Source: Bombyx mori (taxonomy: Eukaryota; Arthropoda; Insecta; Lepidoptera; Bombycidae). From it: a stretch of DNA of 64,000 bases. The stretch is from assembly GCF_030269925.1 (NCBI RefSeq), contig NC_085117.1, positions 5,642,731-5,706,730 on the forward strand. The letters are read 5' to 3'. Below, piece by piece: positions 51,569-62,415 of this stretch (its first letter is position 1; each line of letters starts with the position of its first letter). The position numbers and the translations under genes are program-made. Below the pieces are notes generated by a model. It did no database searches. It saw nothing but the letters and a program-made list of their open reading frames with translations, and had not been told where the DNA came from.

Positions 51569-52159
51569 ATTATTTGTTCAGTAGGCCGTGTAATAACGTC
51601 GTCGCGTTGAAATGAAGACCCGGTGCACGGTCCCACTGTGACCTGCCTCACAAATGTAACCTATACCTGACCTTTGACCTTTAAACATTCGAGAAAGCAC
51701 GGGACGAACTCTGCACGGGCTTATCTATCGTGTTTGAAAACTTATGTTTAACTATTGCCCAGTGGTCCGCACGCATTAGATAGATTATTTAAAGGATGTG
51801 TCTTTATCATTATCAAAATATGAAATTAACCAAGCTTTGCGGGTTTCATAGTAATGTTTCTTACATTAAAGACATTCACCGAGTGTTACGACTCTCTCTC
51901 TCTCAGCTGCCTTATTTAATGTTGAATAAATATTATGAATGGACTTTATGAATGAATACCTTTTAAATACAAAAAGAGATAGTAGCATTTATGTAATGTT
52001 CGAAAGAACAATATATGTACATGGAATGCAACATACCGACATACCGACAAACAAACAATTAACAAACGAGCCAGGGTCACGTAGTACGTACACACTGACA
52101 AACATAATTTTATTCTAAAGATTTTCTACACATTTCAATAAAACAAACATGTGTTCTAG
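51569..52159. other. No recognised feature
   Basis: AT-rich. Confidence 0.45.
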
Positions 52160-52634
52160 CTTTCTAGAAATAAATAATGTTTTAAAAAACTATATAGAAA
52201 ATATAGAATATAGAAAAATAACTAATAAATTTGAAATAAATTTAGAAAATTTAAATATATGTAAGAAAAAATGATTTTATTGTAAAAAAGCGTGAGGTGC
52301 TTTTCAGGATATTAACAAAATAACCCTTCTACTCATATCTGTTCATAAAATATAACTACTGATACCATGCATTTGCAATTTATTTTCAATTTTTTAGTTG
52401 GATTTTCTATAAAAGCGTATTTTGTTAGTTTTTATAAACTATTATTATTTTTTCATTTCTTAGTTGAATTAAAAATTTTTTTTGTCATGTTTTATTTTTA
52501 ATATTGAATTGTCATCGGTCCTTATTAAGTATACCAAATTTCGAGTTAATTGGACGTTTTGAAGGAGGTCAAAATCATGTTCAAAGATTCCGTTACAAAC
52601 ATACATACGTCCGAAGCTAATAAAAGCGTATTAA
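52160..52634 (-). mobile_element. Fold-back MITE, longest copy
   Basis: The right end is ACGTCCGAAGCTAATAAAAG then CGTATTAA. The arm, the centre (GTGAGGTGCTTTTCAGG and ACTCATATCTGTTCATAAA) and an AT-rich left arm are all present. Confidence 0.82.
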
Positions 52635-53017
52635 AAAGAGGGGCTATTTGAAAATTTAGCTTCCAAGGGTCCCTGAGTCCGCCTGACGGTGGAGCTCGGT
52701 CCGGGCGTCGGCTCACCCGCGGCTAGAATGTTCCATAACAACAGTCTGATATCGACCACTCCGTTGTCTCATGCTTTATTTAAGCTCATTGGATCCGAAA
52801 CAAATACGTTTAAAGTTTGAAGAGAGTGCGCGGACGCGGCCACACTGCTAGCGGCGGGCTATGAACGCTAATGCTGTTCACGTCATTGGGAGAGTTTGGT
52901 TTCGTGTGCCTCGCGTGTGTGTGTATGACGTACACGTGTATGTACTTACACTCTGCATGCGGTAAGAGATGCCGCGGTCCCTGGGCTAGCCGTTTGATCC
53001 TCTCTCAGGGTAAGCTA
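52635..53017. other. No recognised feature
   Basis: Non-coding. The frame at 52871-53080 runs into the MITE core. Confidence 0.4.
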
Positions 53018-53228
53018 CCAAATAATAGTTTAAAAAAACTAACAAAATACGCTTTTATAGAAAATACAACTAAAAAATAGAAAATAAATTTTAATAAATT
53101 TGAATTAAAAATAGTGTAAGAAAAATGATTTTATTGTATTTTTTTTTCTATAAAGGCCTATTTTGCTAGTTTTTTAAAACTATTATTTATTTTTCATTTT
53201 TTAGTTGAATTTAAACTTTTTCAATTTT
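53018..53228. mobile_element. Fold-back MITE core palindrome
   Basis: The left half (AATAATAGTTTAAAAAAAC, TAACAAAATACGCTTTTATAG) is mirrored by the right half (CTATAAAGGCCTATTTTGC, TAGTTTTTTAAAACTATTATT). The outer arms of the family are missing. The segment should fold into one long hairpin. Confidence 0.75.
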
Positions 53229-54509
53229 TTTTTCTGCCCGACGCCGCCGTTGAGAACTCTTAGCAAATCACTTTTGAAGAGCGTCTTGCGCCTAGCGGTG
53301 TTGCCTCTCGCACCAAGAGCTAAGGTTCGCAAAAGGTCGCCTATGAATATGTTATTTTATTATGTGAGCGCGTCTCACAGTTCGGCGACCGATTATCGTC
53401 CCTTTTACGTGTATTTTTATTCATAGACTAGCAATATGCCGCTGCTCCATTAACCTTCAAATTCATTAGTAATGAAACGTGTGCTATTCCATTTCCTTTG
53501 AAAAATATAATTTTATTCACGATATTTACTTTCAAAAATATTTAAGTGAAAAGTGAAGTGAATATTATTATTAAAGTGGAACTTTAATTATTACATCGTC
53601 TCAAACTTTTTCGTCTGTGTGTTGCATGTCGCGTGACGGTCGGCCGCGGAGTAGGGATAAAGTGAAAGGCGCTCGTCAGAGTAGCCAAGGCCAATATGGC
53701 GGCGCCTATAGTTCGCAGCAGCTGACCGTGTAGTGTATGGACTATTACTCATTTGTGCCAGTTCTCCATGCTATATTGTTTTTGTTTTTGCCAGTGTTTA
53801 TTGTAAATGTTGTTTGTCAGAGTTAAACATCTATAATGTGAAAAAAAGTTTCACTTTTACCGTGGTTTCATAAAACCACACAATCCTTTTTTCTTTATGC
53901 AAAGGCCCTTTTCATTACCTTGACAATGAACTCTAAGCCTTATCTACTAACTAGAATGTACCTAATCGTTAAACTCCCGAGGAGGTCAAAAGGTCACCGT
54001 ACGTTATTGAGCTCGTCCCTTCACAGTATTAATAACATCATCCTACTAACCCTCGGATCCCTTAATACAATAATTATACAAGATATTACAACCGGTCACA
54101 GTCTACCCCTGAAGAGGCTATGTCATCTACACACGCGATTATTTAAATCTATGTACAATAATATTATGTGTATTTCGATTTTGTTTATTTTCTAGACAAT
54201 GTAACTTATTGTGTATAGTTGCATTAGCTCGTGGACATCTGCAATACCAGGGGTACAATGAAGTTACTGTAGTACGGAGAGTAGAGAAGGAAGAGGAGGA
54301 GAATTCGTTCCAAATCTGAATAGTATTTATTTGTCGGCGGCGGCGGCGCCAGGGATGGTTAAGCGGTAGTTTCCGTTATCACTCGTATTTGGTTGAACTC
54401 AGTTTATAAAAAGTCAATAAAACCTTTTGAATAATAATTATTGAAACTCAACACACACAACTTTCACAATGACAGGATAAACCGACAGTTTCGTTGCACA
54501 TACCGACAG
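53229..54509. other. No recognised feature
   Basis: A GC-richer patch at 53630-53720 includes GGCCAATATGGCGGCG. No gene can be argued from it. Confidence 0.4.
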
Positions 54510-54545
54510 ACCGACTGACTGACTGACTGACTGGCAGAGATTCAC
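54510..54545. repeat. (GACT)n microsatellite
   Basis: CCGACTGACTGACTGACTGA. Confidence 0.9.
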
Positions 54546-54765
54546 TGACTGAGACGGACGGAATGACTGTCTGACACGGAATGCCACGACTCTGTCCACG
54601 TACCGCCATTTTATACTGTGGCGTTACGGAGTCTACCCTTCATTTTGTGATATTTATCAAAACAACATTTCATCATTTAAAATAATAATCAAAACCACCG
54701 TCTTAATATTACTAAAAGTCGTTATCCACGACAATTAAAAGTCGTTATCCACGACATATTTATAT

Positions 54766-55058
54766 ACTAGCTGACCCGGCAGACTTCGTAGTGCCTCAAT
54801 CGATAAATAATAGACCTAAAATTTTCTATAAAATGAACTTTAAACAAACAAAGGGAATCCGTCCGACGGGGGACACATCAAAGGAAAAACAAAATTGTTA
54901 TTCTTATTTAATTCCGAGCATTTTCATATTTATCTACCTTTTAAACCTTTTCTGGACTTCCACGAATAATTCAAGAGCAAAATTAGCTAAATCGTTCCAG
55001 CCGCTCTCGAGTTTTAGCGAGACTAACGAACAGCAATTCATTTTTATATATAGAGATA
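54766..55058 (-). mobile_element. Non-autonomous Helitron, family B
   Basis: The plus strand runs ACTAGCTGACCCGGCAGAC to CATTTTTATATATAGAG. Just to the left is a short direct repeat, AAAAGTCGTTATCCACGACA. Confidence 0.87.
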
Positions 55059-55359
55059 GAAGATAGATTTATTTAAAAAAGTACTGCCACATCACAAACA
55101 GTTAACATTGAAAATAACTTGACTATTTAATTTATGGCCTGATGCATGTAACAATAATCGCGTACATAACATTGGCAATTCATCGGCTCGAAGATGGATT
55201 ACAATAATTAAAGAAAAAAAGAATACCTAATGAACTTTGAAATTTAACAAGTAATTTAGTAATAATTGTTGAAATATTACCATCAATGTCTAATAAATGT
55301 CATGTCATATCAAAAAGAAAAGAAGAAATGTGAATATAATATCAAGTAGCAACAAGTCA

Positions 55360-55767
55360 TCTATATATTAATACGTGAAGCAAAAACTTTGTATCCCTTT
55401 TTACTAAAATTTCGCAGACGGAGGAGTATGAAATTTTCCACATTTATAGATAATGTAGAGAAGAAGTGCACAATCCTAATTTTTTTTTTAAAATAACGCA
55501 TAAAAGATACATTAAATCAATAAAGAAAACATTACACACACTACGTACCATGTATTTGACGCACACACGCATGCATACTATTTATTGTCAAACTTTTGTT
55601 CTTGACGTCTGTGGTCAAATTGAGAATAGATTAAATATTGTTTGTCTTTATTAATATTTTTTTATAGAGTAGCCTTGGCGATATTTGTGATTATAGAAGT
55701 ATAAATTACAATCATAATAGTGTACAAACTTACAATTCCAATTAATTATAGTCGAATTTCGACTACT
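55360..55767 (+). mobile_element. Non-autonomous Helitron, family A, 3' tip lost
   Basis: It starts TCTATATATTAATACG and reaches the hairpin AGTCGAATTTCGACTACT, but the last about 15 bases with CTAGT are replaced by unrelated TATAAAAC repeats. Confidence 0.82.
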
Positions 55768-56040
55768 ACTTATATAAAACTATATACTATATACTACTTA
55801 TATAAAACAACAAATGATTAACGATTAAAATTAAGGTGCGTTTTTTCTTTCTTTTTTTATTTTGTCCTTAAATACACAGAACTTATCGTCGAACTCATCA
55901 AGATAGTACGTGAAGAGTAGTGATTGTTCCTCATTTTATCTCCATACTCAACTGATTATACTACGCTTCCTGTAGCTTGAGGTAGCAGAGCGCGTTGTGT
56001 AATTCATTACATCATGAAAGATGAGTCCTAGGCCTCAATT

Positions 56041-56175
56041 CTACAGTATAACGGCTACCCTACCCTTCCAGCCAGACCGCATTGTTGGTTCACGGCTGGT
56101 ATAGGCAGGGTGGTGGCACTTACCCATGCGCTCTTCATACTATGTTAATGTGGATATACCACAAGTAATTGCACT
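56041..56175 (-). mobile_element. Bm1 SINE remnant, highly divergent
   Basis: ACGGCTACCCTACCCTTCCA and TATAGGCAGGGTGGTGGCAC follow the rc of the Bm1 centre. Many changes. Confidence 0.6.
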
Positions 56176-56215
56176 AAATGTTTAACGTCCGTGCGAGCTT
56201 ACAAAACATTTATAT

Positions 56216-56580
56216 TGTTATGCGCTGGGGTTCGGAATAAATAAATGTTCCGCCAAAGTACAAATTAAAACTGTATTTGCCCTTAGAACACTTCACAAAC
56301 ACTTTAAAATTCTCATATTGATTCTTCCGCTTCGCTTCAGGTGATCCGTTCGCTGTTTCACTTCGAGTAGTTCCGATTACTGACTGACTGCGTGCCATCC
56401 CTGTAATGCTTTAATAGCCGATACCTCATCCCTAGAATTATCGAAAATATTCCACACATCTCTATTAGTAGTTTCCACTATATGACAATAGATGGCGTTG
56501 TACTTCTCGAGCGTTCTAGGTGCTACTAGGTCCTTCAGTATTCGTTCGACTATTCGGCAATAGATGGCGGAAACAATAAA
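56216..56580 (-). mobile_element. Solo LTR, 5' end decayed
   Basis: The plus strand begins TGTTATGCGCTGGGGTTCGG and follows the rc of the LTR at 41643 to CTATTCGGCAATAGATGGCG. The expected CGTAACA terminus is not recognisable, so no target duplication can be read. Confidence 0.78.
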
Positions 56581-57165
56581 TCCGGAGTACTAACCCGGGC
56601 ACGTTGTACCGATATCATGAATCGTGGTTCAATAGCAATTCATTTTTTATGCTTAGTTTGGTGAACGAGCTCACGACCGTCCTGTTGCTAAGTGGTGACT
56701 AAAACCTAACTTCAATTTACCTGTGAACACCGCTGCTTAACGCTAGGTGGACCGTGAGCTCGGTCAAACAAACAACGAGTACAAGAAGTCAAACGTGACT
56801 ATTAGCTCACCGAGTAATTGTAGCCTTTTTACTTTGAGGAATCCAATTTACGGATACTCGGTCGATGGTAGAGCAAGCCGGGCCATGTCGGACTACGGGA
56901 GGACTATCAACTAAACTCCATCGATCACTTTGTGAAGCCGCCAGCGACTCAGTTGTACCCTTTGACAGAGCTAATATCCATGAACAGCGGTGACCACTCA
57001 TCATCAATTGAACGGTGTGCTCGTATACTTTGCCTGTCGTATACTGCCTTATTTACCAAGACGATAAAAAAGAATGTTTAGAACAGCACTACCTCATCTC
57101 ATCTCGTGGGTTTTATCACAGGCAACTAAGAGATTTACTGAAGAATGGTCAGCAGTGTTCCATGA
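56581..57165. other. No clear feature
   Basis: Possible very old Bm1 and LINE-tail scraps near 56680 and 56980 (GTGACCACTCATCATC), too divergent to assign. Confidence 0.35.
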
Positions 57166-57373
57166 ATATTATACCGGCTTACCATACAATACATTCAGGA
57201 TGTTTTGCCCGTTGGCTTCGGTAATTGTTACCAAGGTTATTGTTTGGATTGTTGTTACTTGTCCAATGTGAGTTCGTTAGTTAATCTCTAAAAATAAATT
57301 AAAAAAAATACTTATCGTAACGCCGAAACTCCTAAAGACTCAATTTTCAAGTATTTCAGATAATTATTATGAA

Positions 57374-57692
57374 ACTAGCTTTTGCCCGCGACTCCGTCCG
57401 CGTAGAATAGTTACTTTGACATAACGCTAAATTTTACCCCACACTTCATTTACGTGGAAAATGAAAATATTTTTGAATTATATAATGTTAAGGAGCTATT
57501 TAAGCCCCTATTTTGGAACATTATTTATTGGTGCTCCACTTGTATTGGTCTTAGCGTGATGTAATATAGCATATAGCCTTCCTCAATAAATGGGCTATCT
57601 ACACTGAAAGAAATTTTCAAATCGGACCAGTATTTTCTGAGATTAGCGCGTTCAAACAAACAAACTCTTCAGCTTTATAATATTAGTATAGA
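57374..57692 (-). mobile_element. Non-autonomous Helitron, family C (array copy 1)
   Basis: The plus strand runs ACTAGCTTTTGCCCGCGAC to CTTTATAATATTAGTATAGA. Nearly identical to the next copy. Confidence 0.92.
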
Positions 57693-57912
57693 TTATTATA
57701 CCAGCTTACCATACAATACATAATATAATACATTCAGGATGTTTTCCCCGTTGGCTTCGGTAATTGTTACCACGTTATTGTTTGGATTATTGTTACATGT
57801 CCAATGTGAGTTCGTTAGTTAATCTCTAAAAATAAATTTAAAAAAATTACTTATCGAAACGCTGAAGCTCCCAAGCACTCAATTTTCAAGTATTTCAGAT
57901 AATTATTATGAA

Positions 57913-58231
57913 ACTAGCTTTTGCCCGCGACTCCGTCCGCGTAGAATAGTTACTTTGACATAACGCTAAATTTTACCCCCCACTTCATTTACGTGGAAAG
58001 TGAAAATGTTTTTGAATTAAAGAATGTTAAGGAACTATTTAAGCCCCTATTTTGGAACATTATTTATTGGTGCTCCACTTGTATTGGTCTTAGCGTGATG
58101 TAATATAGCATATAGTCTTCCTCAATAAATGGGCTATCTACACTGAAAGAATTTTTCAAATCGGACCAGTATTTTCTGAGATTAGCGCGTTCACACAAAC
58201 AAACTCTTCAGCTTTATAATATTAGTATAGA
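57913..58231 (-). mobile_element. Non-autonomous Helitron, family C (array copy 2)
   Basis: Same limits and length as array copy 1, with only scattered substitutions, so the amplification is recent. Confidence 0.92.
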
Positions 58232-58453
58232 TTATTATACCAGCTTACCATACAATACATAATATGATACATTCAGGATGTTTTGCCCGTTGGCTTCGGT
58301 AATTGTTACCAATTTTATTGTTTGGATTGTTGTTATTTGTACAATGTGAGTTCGTTAGTTAATCTCTAAAAATAAATAAAAAAAAATACTTATCGTAACG
58401 CCGAAACTGCTAAATACCTACTCAATTTTCAAGTATTTCAGATAATTATTATG

Positions 58454-59192
58454 AAATTCAATAAAATGTTTCGGGGCTTTAATAAATTCAAAAGAAATAT
58501 TTTTCAAAGAAGATTCAAATGAGGGACTCAAAGCGAATGAATAAGGAATCAATCACGTTAAGTAAACATTCTCGTTTGAGGCCTACAGATCCGCGGAGGA
58601 CGAACGAACGAGAGAACGAACCCTTCATCCCACGGCTCTTAAGAAATCTCACTACATGTTTAAATAAGCGAGGATAATTTGTGAAATTAATTTTATTTAT
58701 ATCTTTTATATTTTATTTTTTGTATATATATTTTTAAATTACTTGGAAGATTTGTTCAAAAGAGTTCTGATGTAAAACTTAGCAGGTTTATTGCAAACAT
58801 TTTGTAATATTGACAGGACTTTTGGAGTTTACTCCTTTAGAATCGATTTACATATATAGGCCCGGGGTATGAAAATTATGGGGACCAAAATCGTACTAGC
58901 ATGTCACACGAAATGCGTTATGCGCCTGATTGCGCATGTCACACGAAATGCGTTATCGCAGGTGACGCCGGGCTGCTGCGCCGGCAGTCCGCCACAAAGC
59001 CTCGTACTGATCGCGCGTTTCTCTCATTATTGTATTTTCATATATTTGTTAGTCGTTTGTTTTGTGTCTCGTTAATTTGTTAATAATCTGTAGTGTATCG
59101 TGTTGTCGTAATATAGAACTATTTCTCGTATTGTTTCGTTTAATTTTTTATATCCAGTAAACTCCAGTCGTGCGTCGGAGCGGACACACACA
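58454..59192. other. No recognised feature; one short direct repeat
   Basis: A 23-bp block (GCATGTCACACGAAATGCGT and three more bases) occurs twice near 58898 and 58936. Otherwise no repeat or coding signal. Confidence 0.5.
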
Positions 59193-59604
59193 CTTTTTTT
59201 GACGGGAACGCGAGGAGTGAAGTTGTGTGATTTGTTTTATTTTGTCTACTTAGTGTTTCTTCATGTTTAAATGTGTAATAACGGTGGTTTATTAACTGTT
59301 TAATATCTGCGAAAGTACACAAATGTGGGAAAATGAAACAAAGCCGCTGGACATAGCTTCTCGGGATCCTCCAAAAAGTCCGCTAAAAAATCTCAGTAAC
59401 TGACCACTATTTTACTGAGATTAAATTTCATCCTATATCTCATCTCATTTCATTTGATTTCATCCCAGTTGGTTAATGTCTCAAAGTAATCATTTTTATT
59501 TCATTTTATTTCACTCCATATTATCATTTTTCATATAAATAAGAATAAAAATTAAAATAAGACATGACCTAAAGGTCTTAGTTACCAGGTTATAAAATCT
59601 CTTA
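59193..59604 (+). mobile_element. A-tailed retroelement 3' end, copy 2 of 2
   Basis: Parallel to 50455-50870, ending GGTTATAAAATCTCTTAAAAAAG. Its tail directly joins a HINE-like terminus. Confidence 0.7.
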
Positions 59605-59656
59605 AAAAAGATGTGTGGTATCGTGGGACACCGGATAGGAACGAAGTTCCTTATTG
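59605..59656 (-). mobile_element. HINE-like element, 3' end only
   Basis: GATGTGTGGTATCGTGGGAC, ACCGGATAGGAACGAAGTTC and CTTATT are the terminal 50 bases of the family. The rest is missing. Confidence 0.65.
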
Positions 59657-59914
59657 ACGATATTTGACGTTGTTTTATTTTTTTAAATAAAAGAGCACTT
59701 ATTGCGGCACAACTGTAATAATTAGACATATGCTGTTGCGACACTTTTTGTAAATAATAATGTGATCTACAAAGTCGTAGTACATTATTTTATTCTATCA
59801 TCAATAGTTTTCGCAGGGCACGCGATGTTAAGAAAATTTTAGGTAATTTTTTTACAGCTTGGGTTACATTATTAGAGTTTTAGTAAGTATCCGTAATGTA
59901 GCTTCCAAACAATG

Positions 59915-60001
59915 AAAGAATTTTTCAAATCGATTCAGTAGTTTTGGAGCCTATTCAATACAAACAAACAAATCTTTTCTCTTTATAATATTAGTATAGA
60001 T
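59915..60001 (-). mobile_element. Helitron 5' end, family C type
   Basis: AGAATTTTTCAAATCGATTC to CTTTATAATATTAGTATAGA is the rc of a TCTATACTAATATTATAAAG start. The 3' end was not traced. Confidence 0.6.
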
Positions 60002-60015
60002 TAGTATAGGTATAG

Positions 60016-60290
60016 ACTAGCGACCCGCCCTCGCTTGGCTTCGGAAACATTAAATTTTATTAATGACAGGCGAAGCCCGCCATGTTGGGCTCGGTACGAC
60101 AATAACTGCGGGTGATGCCGCGGGGTGAAGCTAGTCTAAAAAAAGTAGCCTAAGTTACTCCTTATATCATCAGCTACCTATAAGTGAAAGTTTCATCAAA
60201 ATCGGTCCATCCCTTCCAGAGATAAGCCGGAACAAACAGACAGACAGACAAAAATTGTAAAAAATGTTATTTTGGTGTATGTATATACAT
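60016..60290 (-). mobile_element. Helitron-like element, family D type 3' end
   Basis: ACTAGCGACCCGCCCTCGC start on the plus strand (element 3' end), AAAATCGGTCCATCCCTTCC in the body and an ACAGACAGACAGACAAAAATT stretch. The 5' limit is uncertain. Confidence 0.6.
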
Positions 60291-61321
60291 TCATATGCAT
60301 GTAGTAAAAAGTGGTTGTTTCAATACTACAAACAGACACTCTAATTTTATTTATATGTACAGATGAATAATCACGACTATGCATCAGAATACTGTTGAAC
60401 TGCACACACTGGTGTGGTAAGCACTAAGCGCGCAATATTGGTTGAGGGTAACGACAGCAAGTAGGTCGTGGGCTACCCAAATAAACCGAATTCACTGATT
60501 TGTTGTCTTGAGCCACGTCGATTAAACCATAATGTGTTACACACTACCACAACCTTTGCTTCCGGAGAAATATAAATCTATAGACAAAGTAAGTCTCCAG
60601 AAGCCTCAATAAGCCTTCAGTAAAAGCTTTATGAATGAATGATGAATGATTTATTTTATTTCAGACAACAACAATAAGTCCTTAAGTGTAGACAGTACTT
60701 AAAATAAACAAAACCAATGAAATAAAAAAAAAGATACATTTATTAAAACTAATTATCAGTTGAATACATTTAAAATATTCCATTCAACTGATACTTACTT
60801 CGAACCAATCTTTATTATTATTATTATTATTTAGTCCGCAAGTGAACCATGGTACAATGGTTCAAACACCGACATTCATAACGGTCTATTAATGCCTTGC
60901 AATGCTTAATGAGAGCTTCATGAAATCTTCAAGGGGAAGACCAAGTCTAATCATGACGAAAGCGGCGCGTTCGTCCCGGGTTCATTCCATAATCCGGCCG
61001 CCAGGGTGTTAAGAGATTCCACAAATTATATTTTTCTTCCTCGTTATAACTTGTGAAGGCGATTTTTTATTAATGAACTCCCGCGGCGGGTGACCCAACT
61101 TTATTCATTTCGCAGCCGAGTCAACGGGGCCGGGCCAGGGATAATGTGTGCGGAACAACTTGTCCCTGCGCCTGCCGACTGACCAATTAATTTATCTACG
61201 TCAATTTCGATGGAATGGTTGGTCAGATTATCTGGTGTTCGGAAGAATTGAGGCTGTTTCATTATTGACCGTCTGGAAGGAACCACTTTTGATAATATTG
61301 TTTGACTACTGGTGATTACTA
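60291..61321. other. No recognised feature
   Basis: Contains short GAATGAATGATGAATGA and (TTA)n runs. No motif was found in the frames at 60196-60405 and 61101-61286. Confidence 0.4.
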
Positions 61322-61569
61322 CATTTACTGGCGGTAGGACATCTTATGAGTCCGCGCGGGTAAGTACCACCGCCCTGCTTATTTCTGCCGTGAGCAGTAA
61401 CACGTTTCGGTTTTAAGGGTGGGGCAGCCGTTGTAACTATACTTAAGACCTTAGAACTTATATCTCAAGGTGGATGGTGCATTTACGTTGTAGATGTCTA
61501 TGGGCTCCAGTAACCACTTAACATCAGGTGGGCTGTGAGTTCGTCCAACCATCTAAGCAATAAAAAAAA
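61322..61569 (+). mobile_element. Bm1 SINE, 5'-truncated
   Basis: TTACTGGCGGTAGGACATC through AGCAATAAAAAAAA. Moderate divergence. Confidence 0.92.
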
Positions 61570-61660
61570 TTAAAAAAACTAGCCGATGCCTATGCGCGCG
61601 TTGCTGCTTGCGTGGACCTATAGGTTCCTTATGACGAGGCTTGTAGCTGAAAGTAAGTAT

Positions 61661-61733
61661 TGTACTTTTTGACGAAGCATGTTGCTGATAACTCTGTTTC
61701 TATAATCTGACGAAGCGTGTTGCGGATAATAAT
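61661..61733 (+). repeat. 73-bp repeat shared with 21965-22038
   Basis: GTACTTTTTGACGAAGCATG, GATAACTCTGTTTCTATAAT and CTGACGAAGCGTGTTGCGG. Opposite orientation to its partner. Confidence 0.7.
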
Positions 61734-62032
61734 GTGTACTTTTAGGTTATTAAGCCACCTTGCATTTAGAATAAACTCATGCTCTTAACAGTTTAATAGG
61801 TGATGGATTTAAAAAAAGTAGATGTAAATATTTTGTTGTTTATGTAAGCCATTTAGTTTACTCCGTATATTCTAACAAGCCGATCCAAATGCCAATGGAG
61901 CGCCACTGAAGTAAGTTGTAGTTTGAGCGGCCGATTATCAGATTGGACTGAGGCTGGGGGATGTACGGTGTCCAGCACCTACCCCGCTACGTCTTGACAT
62001 TACGTTACTGTCTAAATTCTGTATGTTTTTTT

Positions 62033-62415
62033 GGAACGAAGTTCCTTATGGGACGATGCGGAGAGGTACCCTAACCGTAAAAAAACGTCCGTAACGTTAG
62101 ATTTTTATTATTTATGTATAGTCTTAGTATGATGGCTATACAGTGTCTAATGTATAGTCTACGTGATGACGGTTATTATTATTATTCATATAAATAGTTG
62201 TTTCGTTGTATATTGTTATTATCTATTTTTATAAACCATTGTGAATAAAATAAAGTTGATCACTTTGTAATTTTTTTTTTATCTATAAAAAAATCATAAT
62301 AAAAAATGTATACCCGAATAATTATTTTCTTTATACCTCGAATAGAACTTAAAATTAATATTTTTATAATAATGAACTTCATTCCTATCCGGTGTTCCCA
62401 CGACACCACACATCA
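62033..62415 (+). mobile_element. HINE-like element
   Basis: GGAACGAAGTTCCTTATGGG start, ACGTCCGTAACGTTAGATT, TATACCCGAATAATTATTTTC, an inverted end copy (mutated to AATGAACTTCATTCC) and the CGGTGTTCCCACGACACC tail. T-runs lie on both sides. It is the close partner of 39619-40015. Confidence 0.72.

Larger units (their letters stand above)
57166..58453. repeat. Tandem array: flank-Helitron-flank-Helitron-flank
   Basis: A 208-222-bp flank (TTACCATACAATACATTCAGG-type start, CAAGTATTTCAGATAATTAT end) occurs at 57166-57373, 57693-57912 and 58232-58453. Family C Helitrons of 319 bp sit between. The unit period is about 539 bp. The third flank ends exactly where a Helitron would start, but none follows. 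Confidence 0.88.
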
